DNA from: Geminocystis sp. NIES-3709
GTDB lineage: Bacteria; Cyanobacteriota; Cyanobacteriia; Cyanobacteriales; Cyanobacteriaceae
DNA: 64,000 nt
Assembly: GCF_001548115.1 (NCBI RefSeq)
Contig: NZ_AP014821.1
Span: 1,178,001-1,242,000, forward strand
Direction: 5' to 3'
Made by a program: the position numbers and the translations under genes. The notes under the pieces were generated by a model, which had not been told where the DNA came from, ran no database searches, and saw only the letters and a list, made by a program, of their open reading frames with translations. Shown here piece by piece: positions 1 through 8,604 of this stretch (positions are counted from its first letter, which is position 1; each line of letters begins with the position of its first letter).

Positions 1-485
1 CCTTGTAACACATTTAATTCTGCTCCTTGAATATCTAAGTATAAAAAATCAATATTTTGAATATTTTTCTCTTGACAAAAATCATCTAACGTGGTGGTTT
101 CTATCTCGATCGAAAAGTCTAATTTAATATGATTATTTAAGACAGAAAAACGAGACAAATAACTCTCATTAGGAACATATAAAGAAGTGCAATCTACTCC
201 TTTGGTTACATATAATATACATTCTCCTACTGTATCGGAAAGGGCAATGGGAAAGTGTTTTTCTTGCCAATTAATCCCTTTTTCTTTTAATTGTTGATTG
301 GCAATGTTACAAGCATCTTCATCAGCATCAAAACCATAAATAGTTAAATTAGGGGCGAAATACTGCCAAATACCGTCTCCATAATCATCATCATTTCTCA
401 TCTTACGAGAGCCGACAATAGCAATGGTAAAGTGAATGTTATCTAAAAAACCTTCTTTTTTTAATTCGGAAACAAAAACTACCAT
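1..485 (-). CDS. FkbM-type SAM-dependent methyltransferase (partial, C-terminus outside window)
   Basis: The reading frame is open from an ATG at 485-483 to the window edge, about 161 codons, so the C-terminus is missing. The translation has a Rossmann-type SAM-binding stretch (YGFDADEDA, near residue 50) and ends in LDDFCQEKNIQNIDFLYLDI followed by QGAE. A TLDxF...IDFLxLDIQGAE pattern is the signature of the FkbM methyltransferase family, which methylates hydroxyls of sugars or other small acceptors. The acceptor cannot be told from sequence. The 169 bases to the next gene on the other strand are AT-rich and form a divergent promoter region. The start is the first ATG in a frame that looks coding; an upstream start was not excluded. 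Confidence 0.7.
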   Translation of the reverse strand, partial: MVVFVSELKKEGFLDNIHFTIAIVGSRKMRNDDDYGDGIWQYFAPNLTIYGFDADEDACNIANQQLKEKGINWQEKHFPIALSDTVGECILYVTKGVDCTSLYVPNESYLSRFSVLNNHIKLDFSIEIETTTLDDFCQEKNIQNIDFLYLDIQGAELNVLQ

Positions 486-654
486 AACTTTATCAATATC
501 GATTTGAAGATTTGTGATTATTAGTTAAAAATCAATCAATTATTTTGTTAGAATAACTATGAATTTTTCTAAACTTTTAGTTATCTTCAGATAACAGAAT
601 CTATTAAACGTTTAATTTATTATACGTTGGGATGTAGAATTAATTTATCCAAGT

Positions 655-1773
655 ATGAAAATTGATATGGAATTGCAAGAATATTTAAGACAAGAAGGAT
701 TAGAAAACTTAGCAAATAACTATCACATTAAAATTAATCGTCATCAAAAATATTCTCATCTAATCTGTTTAAAATATTCTCAAATTGAGTCTCCCATGAG
801 CGAAAAAATTGTTCAACAAAGTAGAGGAATCATTCTTGATTCTGCGAATAATTGGGAAATAGTCTCTTATGCTTATGATAAATTTTTTAATTATGGTGAA
901 CCTTTAGCCGCTGAGATTAACTGGAATCATGCCACCGTTTATGATAAATTAGATGGCTCATTAATGGTGCTTTATTATTATGATAATCAATGGCAAGTTC
1001 AATCCAGTGGTACAGCAGATGCTAGTGGAGAAGTGGGTGCATTTTCTTTTACTTTTGCTCAGTTATTTTGGCGTGTTTGGCAAGAGTTAAATTATCCATT
1101 ACCTAAACAAATTGATTATTGTTTTAGTTTTGAATTGTTAACTCCATATAATCGTATTGTTGTTCAACAAAATCAAAATAATTTAGTTTTGCATGGAGTG
1201 AGAAATGTAAGAACTTTACAAGAAGAAAATCCCCAACCTTGGGCAGAAAAATATGGATTTAATCTTGTTAAAATATTTCCTTTACAAAATTGGCAACAAA
1301 TTACTGAGGCTTGTCAAAATTTAAACCCTTTAGAATCTGAGGGTTATATCATTTGCGATACTGTTAAAAAACATAACAATTATAATTATAATCGAGTCAA
1401 GGTAAAATCTCCACGCTATGTTGCTTGGGCTCATTTCCGTTCTAGTTTTTCTACTCGTAAAATGTTAGAAATTATCGTTAATAATGAAGGTGATGAATTT
1501 TTAGCTTATTATCCTGAATGGACTAAAATGTATCAAGAAACGATGAAAAAATATAACAAATTAATTGATGAAATTGATATAATTTATAAAAAATATCAAT
1601 CTATTTCTATACAAAAAGATTTTGCCTTAGTTGTTAAAAATTTGCCCTATTCGGGAATATTATTTGCTTTGCGTAGTGGAAAATCTAACTCTATTAAAGA
1701 GGCTTTAGCTAATACTTCTATTTTGAAAATAGAACAACTTTTAGATATAAAATATATTGAATTAGGATTTTAA
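655..1773 (+). CDS. T4 Rnl1-like RNA ligase
   Basis: ATP-dependent RNA ligase joining 3'-OH and 5'-phosphate RNA ends through an enzyme-adenylate. Motif I is KLDGS with the nucleotidyl lysine at K98 (K99 in T4 RNA ligase 1). A motif III-like segment FSFELL lies near residue 160, motif IV is EGYI at E229, and motif V is KVK at K249-K251, followed by SPRYVAWAH, which resembles the T4 Rnl1 segment. The 372-residue length matches T4 Rnl1 (374). It is followed after 16 bases by the end-healing kinase-phosphatase, so the two form a repair cassette. In T4 the pair repairs tRNA cut by a host anticodon nuclease; here the substrate is unknown and no anticodon nuclease is visible nearby. Family assignment is firm, cellular role inferred. 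Confidence 0.9.
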   Translation: MKIDMELQEYLRQEGLENLANNYHIKINRHQKYSHLICLKYSQIESPMSEKIVQQSRGIILDSANNWEIVSYAYDKFFNYGEPLAAEINWNHATVYDKLDGSLMVLYYYDNQWQVQSSGTADASGEVGAFSFTFAQLFWRVWQELNYPLPKQIDYCFSFELLTPYNRIVVQQNQNNLVLHGVRNVRTLQEENPQPWAEKYGFNLVKIFPLQNWQQITEACQNLNPLESEGYIICDTVKKHNNYNYNRVKVKSPRYVAWAHFRSSFSTRKMLEIIVNNEGDEFLAYYPEWTKMYQETMKKYNKLIDEIDIIYKKYQSISIQKDFALVVKNLPYSGILFALRSGKSNSIKEALANTSILKIEQLLDIKYIELGF

Positions 1774-1789
1774 TTATTGTTAACTAATT

Positions 1790-2638
1790 ATGAAAAAAGT
1801 AGTAATTTTACAAGGATTACCCGCTTCAGGAAAATCAACTTTTGCTAAAAATATTTTATTAAAAGAACCGGGACGTTGGGTAAGAATAAATAAGGATTTA
1901 TTACGAGAAATGGCTCACGCTTCTCATTGGTCTCCTAGCAATGAAAAATTTATTGTAAAATTAAGAGATCACATTATTTTAATGGCTTTAGAAGAGGGAA
2001 AACACGTTCTTATTGATGACACAAATTTTGGAAAAAATATTGAACATATTAAAGGATTAGTTAAGGGCAAAGCTGAAGTTAAAATTAATAATTCATTTTT
2101 GCAAGTACCTGTCGAAGAATGTATAAAAAGAGATTTAAAAAGAGCTAATTCTGTGGGAAAAGATGTAATTATGACAATGTATAATCAATTTATTGTTCCG
2201 AAAATTAATCCTCCAGAATATAACCCTAATTTACCATCAGCTATTATTGTTGATATGGATGGCACATTAGCAATTTTACATAATCGTAATCCCTATGATG
2301 TATCTAAATGTGATCAAGATTGGCCTAATCAACCAGTACTAGAAACTATTTATAAATGGCAAGATTCTACTAATATTCTTGTCGTTTCTGGAAGAACTGA
2401 TGATGGCGAGGAATTAACAGAAAAATGGTTACAAAAATATCAGGTAAAATATACAAATTTATACATGAGGAAAACTGGTGATTCCCGAAAAGATGCCATT
2501 ATTAAACAGGAGATTTATGAGCAATTTATTAAAGATAAATATAATATTAAATTTATTTTAGACGATCGAAACCAAGTAGTAGAAATGTGGAGAAGTTTAG
2601 GTTTAACGGTTTTTCAAGTAGCGGAAGGAGACTTTTAA
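1790..2638 (+). CDS. T4 Pnkp-like polynucleotide 5'-kinase / 3'-phosphatase
   Basis: Two-domain end-healing enzyme. The N-terminal kinase has a P-loop GLPASGKS (residues 9-16, K15) and an INKD..R segment (D36, R39) matching the general base region of T4 polynucleotide kinase. The C-terminal haloacid dehalogenase-type phosphatase has DMDGT (D155, D157), a VVSGRTD motif II, and ends in DDRNQVVEMWR..G..VFQVAEGDF, almost the T4 PseT ending. The length (282) is close to T4 Pnkp (301). It would phosphorylate 5'-OH and remove 3'-phosphate or cyclic phosphate ends, leaving ends that the upstream ligase can seal. Co-orientation and 16-base spacing imply one transcript. It has the same low GC as its surroundings, so no recent transfer is evident. 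Confidence 0.92.
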   Translation: MKKVVILQGLPASGKSTFAKNILLKEPGRWVRINKDLLREMAHASHWSPSNEKFIVKLRDHIILMALEEGKHVLIDDTNFGKNIEHIKGLVKGKAEVKINNSFLQVPVEECIKRDLKRANSVGKDVIMTMYNQFIVPKINPPEYNPNLPSAIIVDMDGTLAILHNRNPYDVSKCDQDWPNQPVLETIYKWQDSTNILVVSGRTDDGEELTEKWLQKYQVKYTNLYMRKTGDSRKDAIIKQEIYEQFIKDKYNIKFILDDRNQVVEMWRSLGLTVFQVAEGDF

Positions 2639-2654
2639 GATCTATTTAGATTAG

Positions 2655-4006
2655 CGGTACTTAGACAAAAATTATGCCCAAATAAACCCTAAACTTGCTT
2701 TATATAAGCTAAATACTTCCACATTATCTTTTAACCATTGAAAGAAACGAAAAGATACTGCCGTCCGAAACGCTTCCAATGCCTCTGCAAAAGTATTTAA
2801 GGGTTTATTTCCCCATTGCCTTCTCAATCCCCCTGTCAAACGATGCCATTGAATAAAAGTATCGGCGCAAAATACCAATATAAAATGTCTCATTAAACTT
2901 CTTTTATTTCTCACTTGGTATTCTGATAAGCCTAACCATCCCTTAATTTCACGGTAAAATACTTCTATCCAATTTCTTGATGTATAAGTTTCTACTATCC
3001 AATTTGCACAGACTTTTTCTCCTGTTTCATTGGTCATTAAATAATCAATATCTGTGGACTTTTCAAAACTGGGAGCATTCATGACGATAGCTACGGTTTT
3101 TATTCCTGATAAGGCTGATAATTTAATTTTTATGGTTGCTACCCAAAGAGTTTTTTCTCTATTTTTACCTGTTTTTATTTCTTCAAAACTCTCTTGAGGT
3201 AATAATTTAGCTATTTCATCTATTCTTTTTTCAGACTCTCTCAAATCTTCTTTTACTACTTGTACTAATCTATTTTTTGCAATAATTCCTATATATTTTA
3301 AATTTTTTTGTTCTAATTTTTCTAATAAATTAGTATTGTTCCCATAACCCCCATCCATTAAAATTATTTGAGGATGGTAATTTCGGTTTAAACATTTTTC
3401 AATTAAATTAAAGGCAATATCGGGTTTTTTTTGAAATTGTGGGTCATCTTTTCCCAAGGGGAAATTTTCCGCTTTTTCATATAATTCAACGTCTAAGGGA
3501 AAACTTCTGACCCCATCATAAATGTGGGTGGTGACTGCGGATATTACCATTATCAGTTTTGCCAATTTCACCAATATATTGTCGTCCCACACAGTCAGTA
3601 AAATTGCCACTTTTACGATGACCTGAATCATCGATAATTAAAGAGAAAGAGCGACTTATTTTAGTTTGACGACATGAGGCAATAATTTCTAGTCTTTTAT
3701 TATTTACCTCATCATAATTCCAAGTGGATTCTGTTAGGAAATGATGTAACTTATGATAAGTAATATCAAGATTATTATGGGCAATTTGAGTGAGATTTTT
3801 TCTTTGAGAATCACCTAATAAACCGCCCAAATAATTTCTAAACTCTCGTTTTTGTGCTTTTGTTTTTAATACAGGGTCTATTTTTTGGCACCAACGCTCG
3901 AAACAGGGTGGCATTGATGAAGATGTGATTTCTTTCATTTTGACCTAAAAACAATATAATGTAAATATTATAGCTTAATTGTTGTTATTGTTTTGTCTAA
4001 GTACCG
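2655..4006 (-). mobile_element. IS701-family insertion sequence, copy A (1352 bp, frameshifted)
   Basis: Bounded by inverted repeats CGGTACTTAGACAAAA (2655-2670) and its complement (3991-4006). The element is flanked by a 4-base direct repeat TTAG at 2651-2654 and 4007-4010. A 4-base YTAR target duplication is typical of IS701-type elements. It lies 16 bases beyond the kinase-phosphatase stop. It is one base longer than copy B, which matches the single-base insertion that breaks its transposase. Confidence 0.92.
2672..3938 (-). pseudogene. IS701-family transposase, frameshifted
   Basis: Near-identical to the intact transposase at 8622-9887 but split in two frames. The N-terminal part reads from 3938 to the frame break; the C-terminal part continues to 2672. 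Comparison with copy B puts one extra base at about 3535-3542: this copy has gcggat where copy B has ataac, just after GKTDNGN. Upstream of the break is the first catalytic Asp region (IIDDSGH); downstream are the second (ILMDGGYG) and the Glu region (WIEVFYREIKG). Both halves are otherwise well preserved, so inactivation is recent. Programmed frameshifting is less likely because copy B encodes the whole protein in one frame. Confidence 0.88.
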
Positions 4007-4178
4007 TTAGTAACAAAGTAATGATTAGTATTAAGTTTTATAAAAAAAAGTAAAGATTTTAAAATTAATTTATTAAATCTTAGAAAAAATGCTGACAAAA
4101 CGTAAGGTAAAATAAATTGAAAAAGGGATAATTAAAACTAAATAAATCTCTTTAAATTCTTTAAAACAACATTACTTT

Positions 4179-5651
4179 ATGATTGCTACATCAGAATCAA
4201 AAATTTTTACTCAAGCTACAAATAATCTTCCTTCTATTTGTGGTTCAGAAGCAAAAATATCCGCATTAGTTAATAATAATAATTTAGTATATTTACCTAA
4301 TACTAATCTAAAATTAGAGGAAATAAAATCTGGATTTGCTTGTGCTTTACATATGCACCAACCTACCATTCCAGCAGGAGAAAATGGGGCGTTAATCTGC
4401 AATTTACAGCATATGTTTAATAATCAAGGTGACGGTGATAATCATAATGCTGGTGTTTTTGCTTGGTGTTATAGTCGTATGGGTGAATTTATTCCTCAAT
4501 TAATTGCTGATGGTTGTAATCCTCGCATCATGTTAGATTATTCTGGTAATTTACTATGGGGTTTACAACAAATGGGACGCAATGATATTCTTGATAACCT
4601 GAAGAAACTTGCCTGTGATTCCCAATATCAACCCTATGTAGAATGGTTGGGTACAATGTGGTCTCATGCCGTTGCACCTTCCACTCCTATCCCTGATTTA
4701 AAATTGCAAATTCAAGCATGGCAACATCATTTTGCCTCTATTTTTGGAGAAGAAGCCCTATCAAGGGTTAAAGGTTTTTCTCCTCCTGAAATGCACCTTC
4801 CTAATCATCCTGATACCCTTTTTGAGTATATCAAAGCCCTTAAAGATTGCGGTTATCGTTGGTTATTAGTACAAGAGCATACAGTTGAACGTCCTGACGG
4901 TTCAGGTTTACACCATGAGCAAAAATATATCCCTAATCGTCTAGTGGCAAAAAATTCTCGTGGAGAAACTATTAGTATTACTGCATTGATTAAGACTCAA
5001 GGTTCAGATACTAAGTTAGTGGCACAAATGCAACCTTATCATGAAGCCAAAACTTTAGGCAGACAAGAAATTAATGGTATTTCTATTCCTTCTTGTGTCA
5101 GTCAAATTGCTGATGGTGAGAATGGAGGAGTGATGATGAATGAGTTTCCTCGTGGTTTTCAACCCTTATGGTACGATCTCAAAAATGGTAGTAATGTAGT
5201 AGGTTTTAATGGGACGGAATATATTGAGTTAATCGAAGCTAGTGGAGTTAATCCACATGATTACCCTATCTGTCAACCCGTCGGACAACATAAAATTTGG
5301 GCTAAAGTAGGAGATAATATCACTCCTGTCATTGTAGAAACTGCGATCGCAGATCTTAATCAAAATGATCATCAATTCCACATGGATGGAGCATCATGGA
5401 CAAATGATTTAAGTTGGGTAAAAGGTTATGAAAATGTTCTCGAACCCATGAACAAATTAAGCGCGATGTTTCATCAAAAGTTCGATCGACTTGTAGCAGA
5501 AGATTCTACTGTGACACAACGTCCCGATTATCAGGAAGCCTTACTTTATAATCTCTTAGTACAAACCAGTTGTTTTCGTTATTGGGGGCAAGGTACATGG
5601 ACAGATTATGCCCGTGAATTGTATCGTCGTGGTGAAGAACTCAGCAAATAG
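4179..5651 (+). CDS. Glycoside hydrolase family 57 protein
   Basis: The 490-residue product carries the N-terminal GH57 signature ALHMHQP (near residue 57) and GFSPPEMHLPNHPD around residue 205, as in the (beta/alpha)7-barrel of alpha-amylase/glucanotransferase-like GH57 enzymes. The substrate is probably an alpha-glucan such as glycogen, but GH57 specificities vary and the exact reaction is not predictable. There is no signal peptide, so it is cytosolic. The first 55 residues are low complexity and Asn-rich before homology begins, so a start at an internal Met is possible. It stands alone between copy A of the IS and a convergent gene. A second, unrelated-length GH57 protein is encoded at 12136-14667. 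Confidence 0.85.
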   Translation: MIATSESKIFTQATNNLPSICGSEAKISALVNNNNLVYLPNTNLKLEEIKSGFACALHMHQPTIPAGENGALICNLQHMFNNQGDGDNHNAGVFAWCYSRMGEFIPQLIADGCNPRIMLDYSGNLLWGLQQMGRNDILDNLKKLACDSQYQPYVEWLGTMWSHAVAPSTPIPDLKLQIQAWQHHFASIFGEEALSRVKGFSPPEMHLPNHPDTLFEYIKALKDCGYRWLLVQEHTVERPDGSGLHHEQKYIPNRLVAKNSRGETISITALIKTQGSDTKLVAQMQPYHEAKTLGRQEINGISIPSCVSQIADGENGGVMMNEFPRGFQPLWYDLKNGSNVVGFNGTEYIELIEASGVNPHDYPICQPVGQHKIWAKVGDNITPVIVETAIADLNQNDHQFHMDGASWTNDLSWVKGYENVLEPMNKLSAMFHQKFDRLVAEDSTVTQRPDYQEALLYNLLVQTSCFRYWGQGTWTDYARELYRRGEELSK

Positions 5652-5694
5652 TCAATAATTAATAAAATGGGTTTAAAGTTGTCTTTTGCCCATC

Positions 5695-6297
5695 TTAATT
5701 TACCCAAGGAATATCATCTAATCCTTCTTCCAATAATTCTTCATAATTATGTAAGGTTTTTTTACCAGTAGTAATTAATTTAGAATCAGAATAAGTTTCT
5801 GGAGTAAGTATAATACGATTAGTGTTTTTTTTGCCTTGAGCATAAGTCTGTCTTTTTGAACTCATCGTTATTTTATCAGCATATTGAAGATGAGTATCTT
5901 TGCTTATTTCGGGAACAAAATGATTTAAAAAAAAAGTCAAAGTTTCCTGTTTAATACATCCTCTCAACACCGCTAAAGAACCAAATTTGACTCCTAATTT
6001 TTTCTGCTCTTCAATAATTGCTTTTATATCATGATCTTCTAATAAGCCTGCTTGACGCAAATAGTATCCTATTTGTCTTTTTTTTGTTTCTTTAATCAAT
6101 CTTTTGATTTCCTCTCCGAAAAAATCTGCCGTTTGTTGAGTAACCCAATTATGAAGAACTAAAATTTCCCCTAATTTTAGATGAGTATAAATACTCTGCT
6201 CCATCAACGCTACTTGAATTTGTCCTGGATGTATCAACCCTGCTTCTTCTAAAATTTCCCCTACCAACTTATCGGTTAAAGATTTTACGGAGGTCAT
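5695..6297 (-). CDS. Protein with two tandem MshEN/T2SSE-N-like domains
   Basis: A 200-residue protein built from two copies of a helical module: LVGEILEEAGLIHPGQIQVA...LGEIL (about residues 11-60) and IGYYLRQAGLLEDHDIKAI...FGSLAV (about 76-125). The pattern of G-x-x-L-x-x-AGL, then Q-x-x-x-A, then hG-x-hLV resembles the N-terminal domains of type II secretion/type IV pilus ATPases (GspE/PilB, MshEN), some of which bind cyclic-di-GMP. No ATPase domain follows; the last 60 residues are polar and probably disordered. It may bind a second messenger or a pilus part, but that is inference. It is transcribed away from the tRNA-Arg gene. No gene name is recognised. Confidence 0.6.
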   Translation of the reverse strand: MTSVKSLTDKLVGEILEEAGLIHPGQIQVALMEQSIYTHLKLGEILVLHNWVTQQTADFFGEEIKRLIKETKKRQIGYYLRQAGLLEDHDIKAIIEEQKKLGVKFGSLAVLRGCIKQETLTFFLNHFVPEISKDTHLQYADKITMSSKRQTYAQGKKNTNRIILTPETYSDSKLITTGKKTLHNYEELLEEGLDDIPWVN

Positions 6298-6411
6298 AGC
6301 ATTTATTTTTACCTCTTATAGATATTAAATACAATATTACCAAAAATAATCATAAATAATCATAAAAATTGATATATACTGAATGAAACTAAGTAACAAA
6401 ACTTAATATAT

Positions 6412-6483
6412 GGGGCTGTAGTTCAATGGACAGAACAAGCACCTCCTAAGTGCTAAATAACGGTTCGACTCCGTTCAGTCCTG
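6412..6483 (+). tRNA. tRNA-Arg (anticodon CCU)
   Basis: A 72-base cloverleaf. The acceptor stem pairs 6412-6418 with 6476-6482, with G-U pairs at the ends of the GGGG run. The D stem is GTTC/GAAC. The anticodon stem AGCAC/GTGCT encloses the loop CTCCTAA, giving anticodon CCT. The T stem AACGG/CCGTT encloses TTCGACT. No CCA is encoded. It reads AGG codons. It stands alone between two convergently placed minus-strand genes. Confidence 0.9.
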
Positions 6484-6593
6484 TTATTTATCATAAAAAA
6501 ATAGATATGAGATTCAATCTTAATTTAATCATTTCAAAAAAGATTGTCTAAACATATCAAAACTAATTATCTACAATGATTCTTATTGAAAAA

Positions 6594-6968
6594 TTAAGGT
6601 TTCCATTCCATATCAAACTGGTATCTTTCTTTGGCTTTTCGATCGCAATACTTAACCAAAGTTTCTAGTTCTTTTGGAGAATCAACACCGATAATTTTCC
6701 CACCGATTTGATCAAATTCTTCATTGGTTGACGATCGCCAAATTTGTTGTACTTTGATTTTAATATTATTTCCTAAAATTTCATCTTCCCTAGCCTGATT
6801 CAAGATAATTTCAAATTCTGATTTTTGAGGAAAATCTCTATTCACGATCATTTGAATACCTGTAGGAGTTAAATCAAGAGTAAAACCCAAAAATTTTTCG
6901 TCAGAATCTAGTATTCTACAAACAGCCAGAATACGACGGTAGTTTCTTTGCTCATTAATTTGGCTCAT
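6594..6968 (-). CDS. PilZ-domain protein
   Basis: A short 124-residue protein consisting of one PilZ-like beta-barrel. The N-terminal RRILAVCRI (residues 11-19) resembles the RxxxR switch, with only part of the arginine pattern kept, and DLTPTGIQ (about residues 29-36) matches the (D/N)xSxxG motif with Thr for Ser. PilZ domains bind cyclic-di-GMP, and stand-alone forms act as adaptors for motility or polysaccharide synthesis. Loss of one Arg could weaken binding. It lies 46 bases downstream of the TonB-like gene on the same strand and may share its transcript. Confidence 0.72.
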   Translation of the reverse strand: MSQINEQRNYRRILAVCRILDSDEKFLGFTLDLTPTGIQMIVNRDFPQKSEFEIILNQAREDEILGNNIKIKVQQIWRSSTNEEFDQIGGKIIGVDSPKELETLVKYCDRKAKERYQFDMEWKP

Positions 6969-7014
6969 AGTAAGTCACCCCTCGATATAGTATTATGCAA
7001 ATTTTTCCCTATTT

Positions 7015-8550
7015 TTATTGTAACTCTGAGGAGTTATCTTGTTCTGAAGTTTGATTAGTTTCAGTGGGTTTAATAATCGGTTTAGAAGGGGAGGTTTCTA
7101 TTTCCAAAGTTTGTTGAGATGATTCTGAGGGATTTTCAACTAAAGGTTTGATTTCAATCGGTTTTGGAGATATTGGCACAGGGGGTTGTGTAACGGAAGG
7201 AGATGGAGGTTGAACAGGAGTTACAATTGTGGTAGAAGATTGGGTTTTTTCTTTGGGAATTGATGGGGGAGAAGACGGTTTAGATAAATTAGGTGTATTG
7301 ATATTACTGGGAGTGGGAGACGGTTTAGATAAATTAGGTGTATTAATATTGCTGGGAGTATTAGAAGTCTCTGGTGTGTTTACTGGCGGTGTATTTTCCA
7401 CATTAGAAATAGAAAGAGAAGGACAAATTTCTGAATTATAATTAAAATTCACATAAACATGAAAGGGTTTATTGACTCCTGTTTCGTTGGCAAAACTATG
7501 ACTTCTAATTTGTCTTAAAGCTTGATCATTAAACAAGGGATAGCCAGAACTTTTTATCAATTGAGTATTAATTGCATTTCCAGCAGAATTAACCGTAACT
7601 CCATAGGTAGCATTACCTTCTAATTTACCGACACAAGCGTCTTTTGGATAGATACCAGTTAAGGTTACTTGTTGAGGAGTAACACTTTGAACCTCTTTTG
7701 CCCAAGCTACATAATTTTTTCGAGCTTCTTCATCGCTAGTATTTTGACTTTGTTTTTGTAGTTTTGATATTAGAATATTATTCGGTTGAAAGGCTAGAGG
7801 TTCGTCATTTTCCCCTCGTATTTGTGGACTATAATTCACTCTACCATTAATGACATCTCTCGGGTTAACGGTGAGTTCTATGTCTGAATTGGCAAATATT
7901 TTTTCTCTCATTTGCGCTTCTTCCGGGGTAATTTGTCTTTCTTCCGTAGGATCAGCCGTAATATCTATTATATTACCATTTTGTGGAGTATTGAAGTGGT
8001 TACTAGGAGGTAACGTAGCGATCGCATTTTGATTAAGAGGTGGAGGTGGAGGTAATTCCGTAGGGGTGGAAATAGAGGGCGTCGGCAGATAAAAATTATC
8101 AGAATAATTGACGGGGGGAAGATTTTGTGGTGACGGTAGAGAAGGAGGTGCTGGTAAATTCATCAAAACACTACTATCAAAAGTAGGCATGGGAAAATCT
8201 CCAGTAGTAGGAGGGGCGGGTATATCAAAAGCAGATAAAGGTATCGGTGGTAAAGAAGTATCTGCGGATGGAAGGGTATTTAAACTATCCCAATTAAAAG
8301 AAGCAGTAGGAGGGGTTAAATTGGGCAAACGAGTTTGTTCGATCGTATTTAATTCAACGACTGGAGTGTTTCCTAAATTGTTATTGGCATTGGAACTATT
8401 AGTATCTTGCCATTGAGGAAAAATCACTGTAAAGAATATACCATGTAATGCGATCGAGGTTAACAAAGGCCAATTGATTTCTTTAAGCACTTTATTCGCA
8501 TTAGCTTGTAATAACAATGTTTTAGAACTCGTAGTTGTCACCATAATCAA
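7015..8550 (-). CDS. TonB-family energy transducer-like protein
   Basis: A 511-residue protein with TonB architecture: a cytosolic N-terminus, one membrane segment (about residues 30-46, LTSIALHGIFFTVIF), a long Pro-rich spacer to about residue 190, then a C-terminal TonB-like domain (about residues 295-375) with YPKDA...ATYGVTVNSAGN and ALRQIRSHSF. Beyond it lies a further 130-residue Pro/Ser/Thr tail with a direct repeat of NINTPNLSKP, which is unusual because the TonB domain normally ends the protein. Two starts (8550 and 8544) are possible. It presumably spans the periplasm and contacts outer-membrane receptors, but no ExbB/ExbD or receptor genes are adjacent. Confidence 0.78.
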   Translation of the reverse strand: MIMVTTTSSKTLLLQANANKVLKEINWPLLTSIALHGIFFTVIFPQWQDTNSSNANNNLGNTPVVELNTIEQTRLPNLTPPTASFNWDSLNTLPSADTSLPPIPLSAFDIPAPPTTGDFPMPTFDSSVLMNLPAPPSLPSPQNLPPVNYSDNFYLPTPSISTPTELPPPPPLNQNAIATLPPSNHFNTPQNGNIIDITADPTEERQITPEEAQMREKIFANSDIELTVNPRDVINGRVNYSPQIRGENDEPLAFQPNNILISKLQKQSQNTSDEEARKNYVAWAKEVQSVTPQQVTLTGIYPKDACVGKLEGNATYGVTVNSAGNAINTQLIKSSGYPLFNDQALRQIRSHSFANETGVNKPFHVYVNFNYNSEICPSLSISNVENTPPVNTPETSNTPSNINTPNLSKPSPTPSNINTPNLSKPSSPPSIPKEKTQSSTTIVTPVQPPSPSVTQPPVPISPKPIEIKPLVENPSESSQQTLEIETSPSKPIIKPTETNQTSEQDNSSELQ

Positions 8551-8604
8551 TCTAAATTCTTTTTCTACCGTATTGTATCAACTTTATTATATTTCTTGCA
8601 TTAA

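Noticed and set aside
655-4010. RNA repair genes as cargo of the adjacent IS
   Set aside because: The IS ends and its TTAG target duplication lie wholly downstream of the kinase-phosphatase stop codon, so the repair genes are outside the element.
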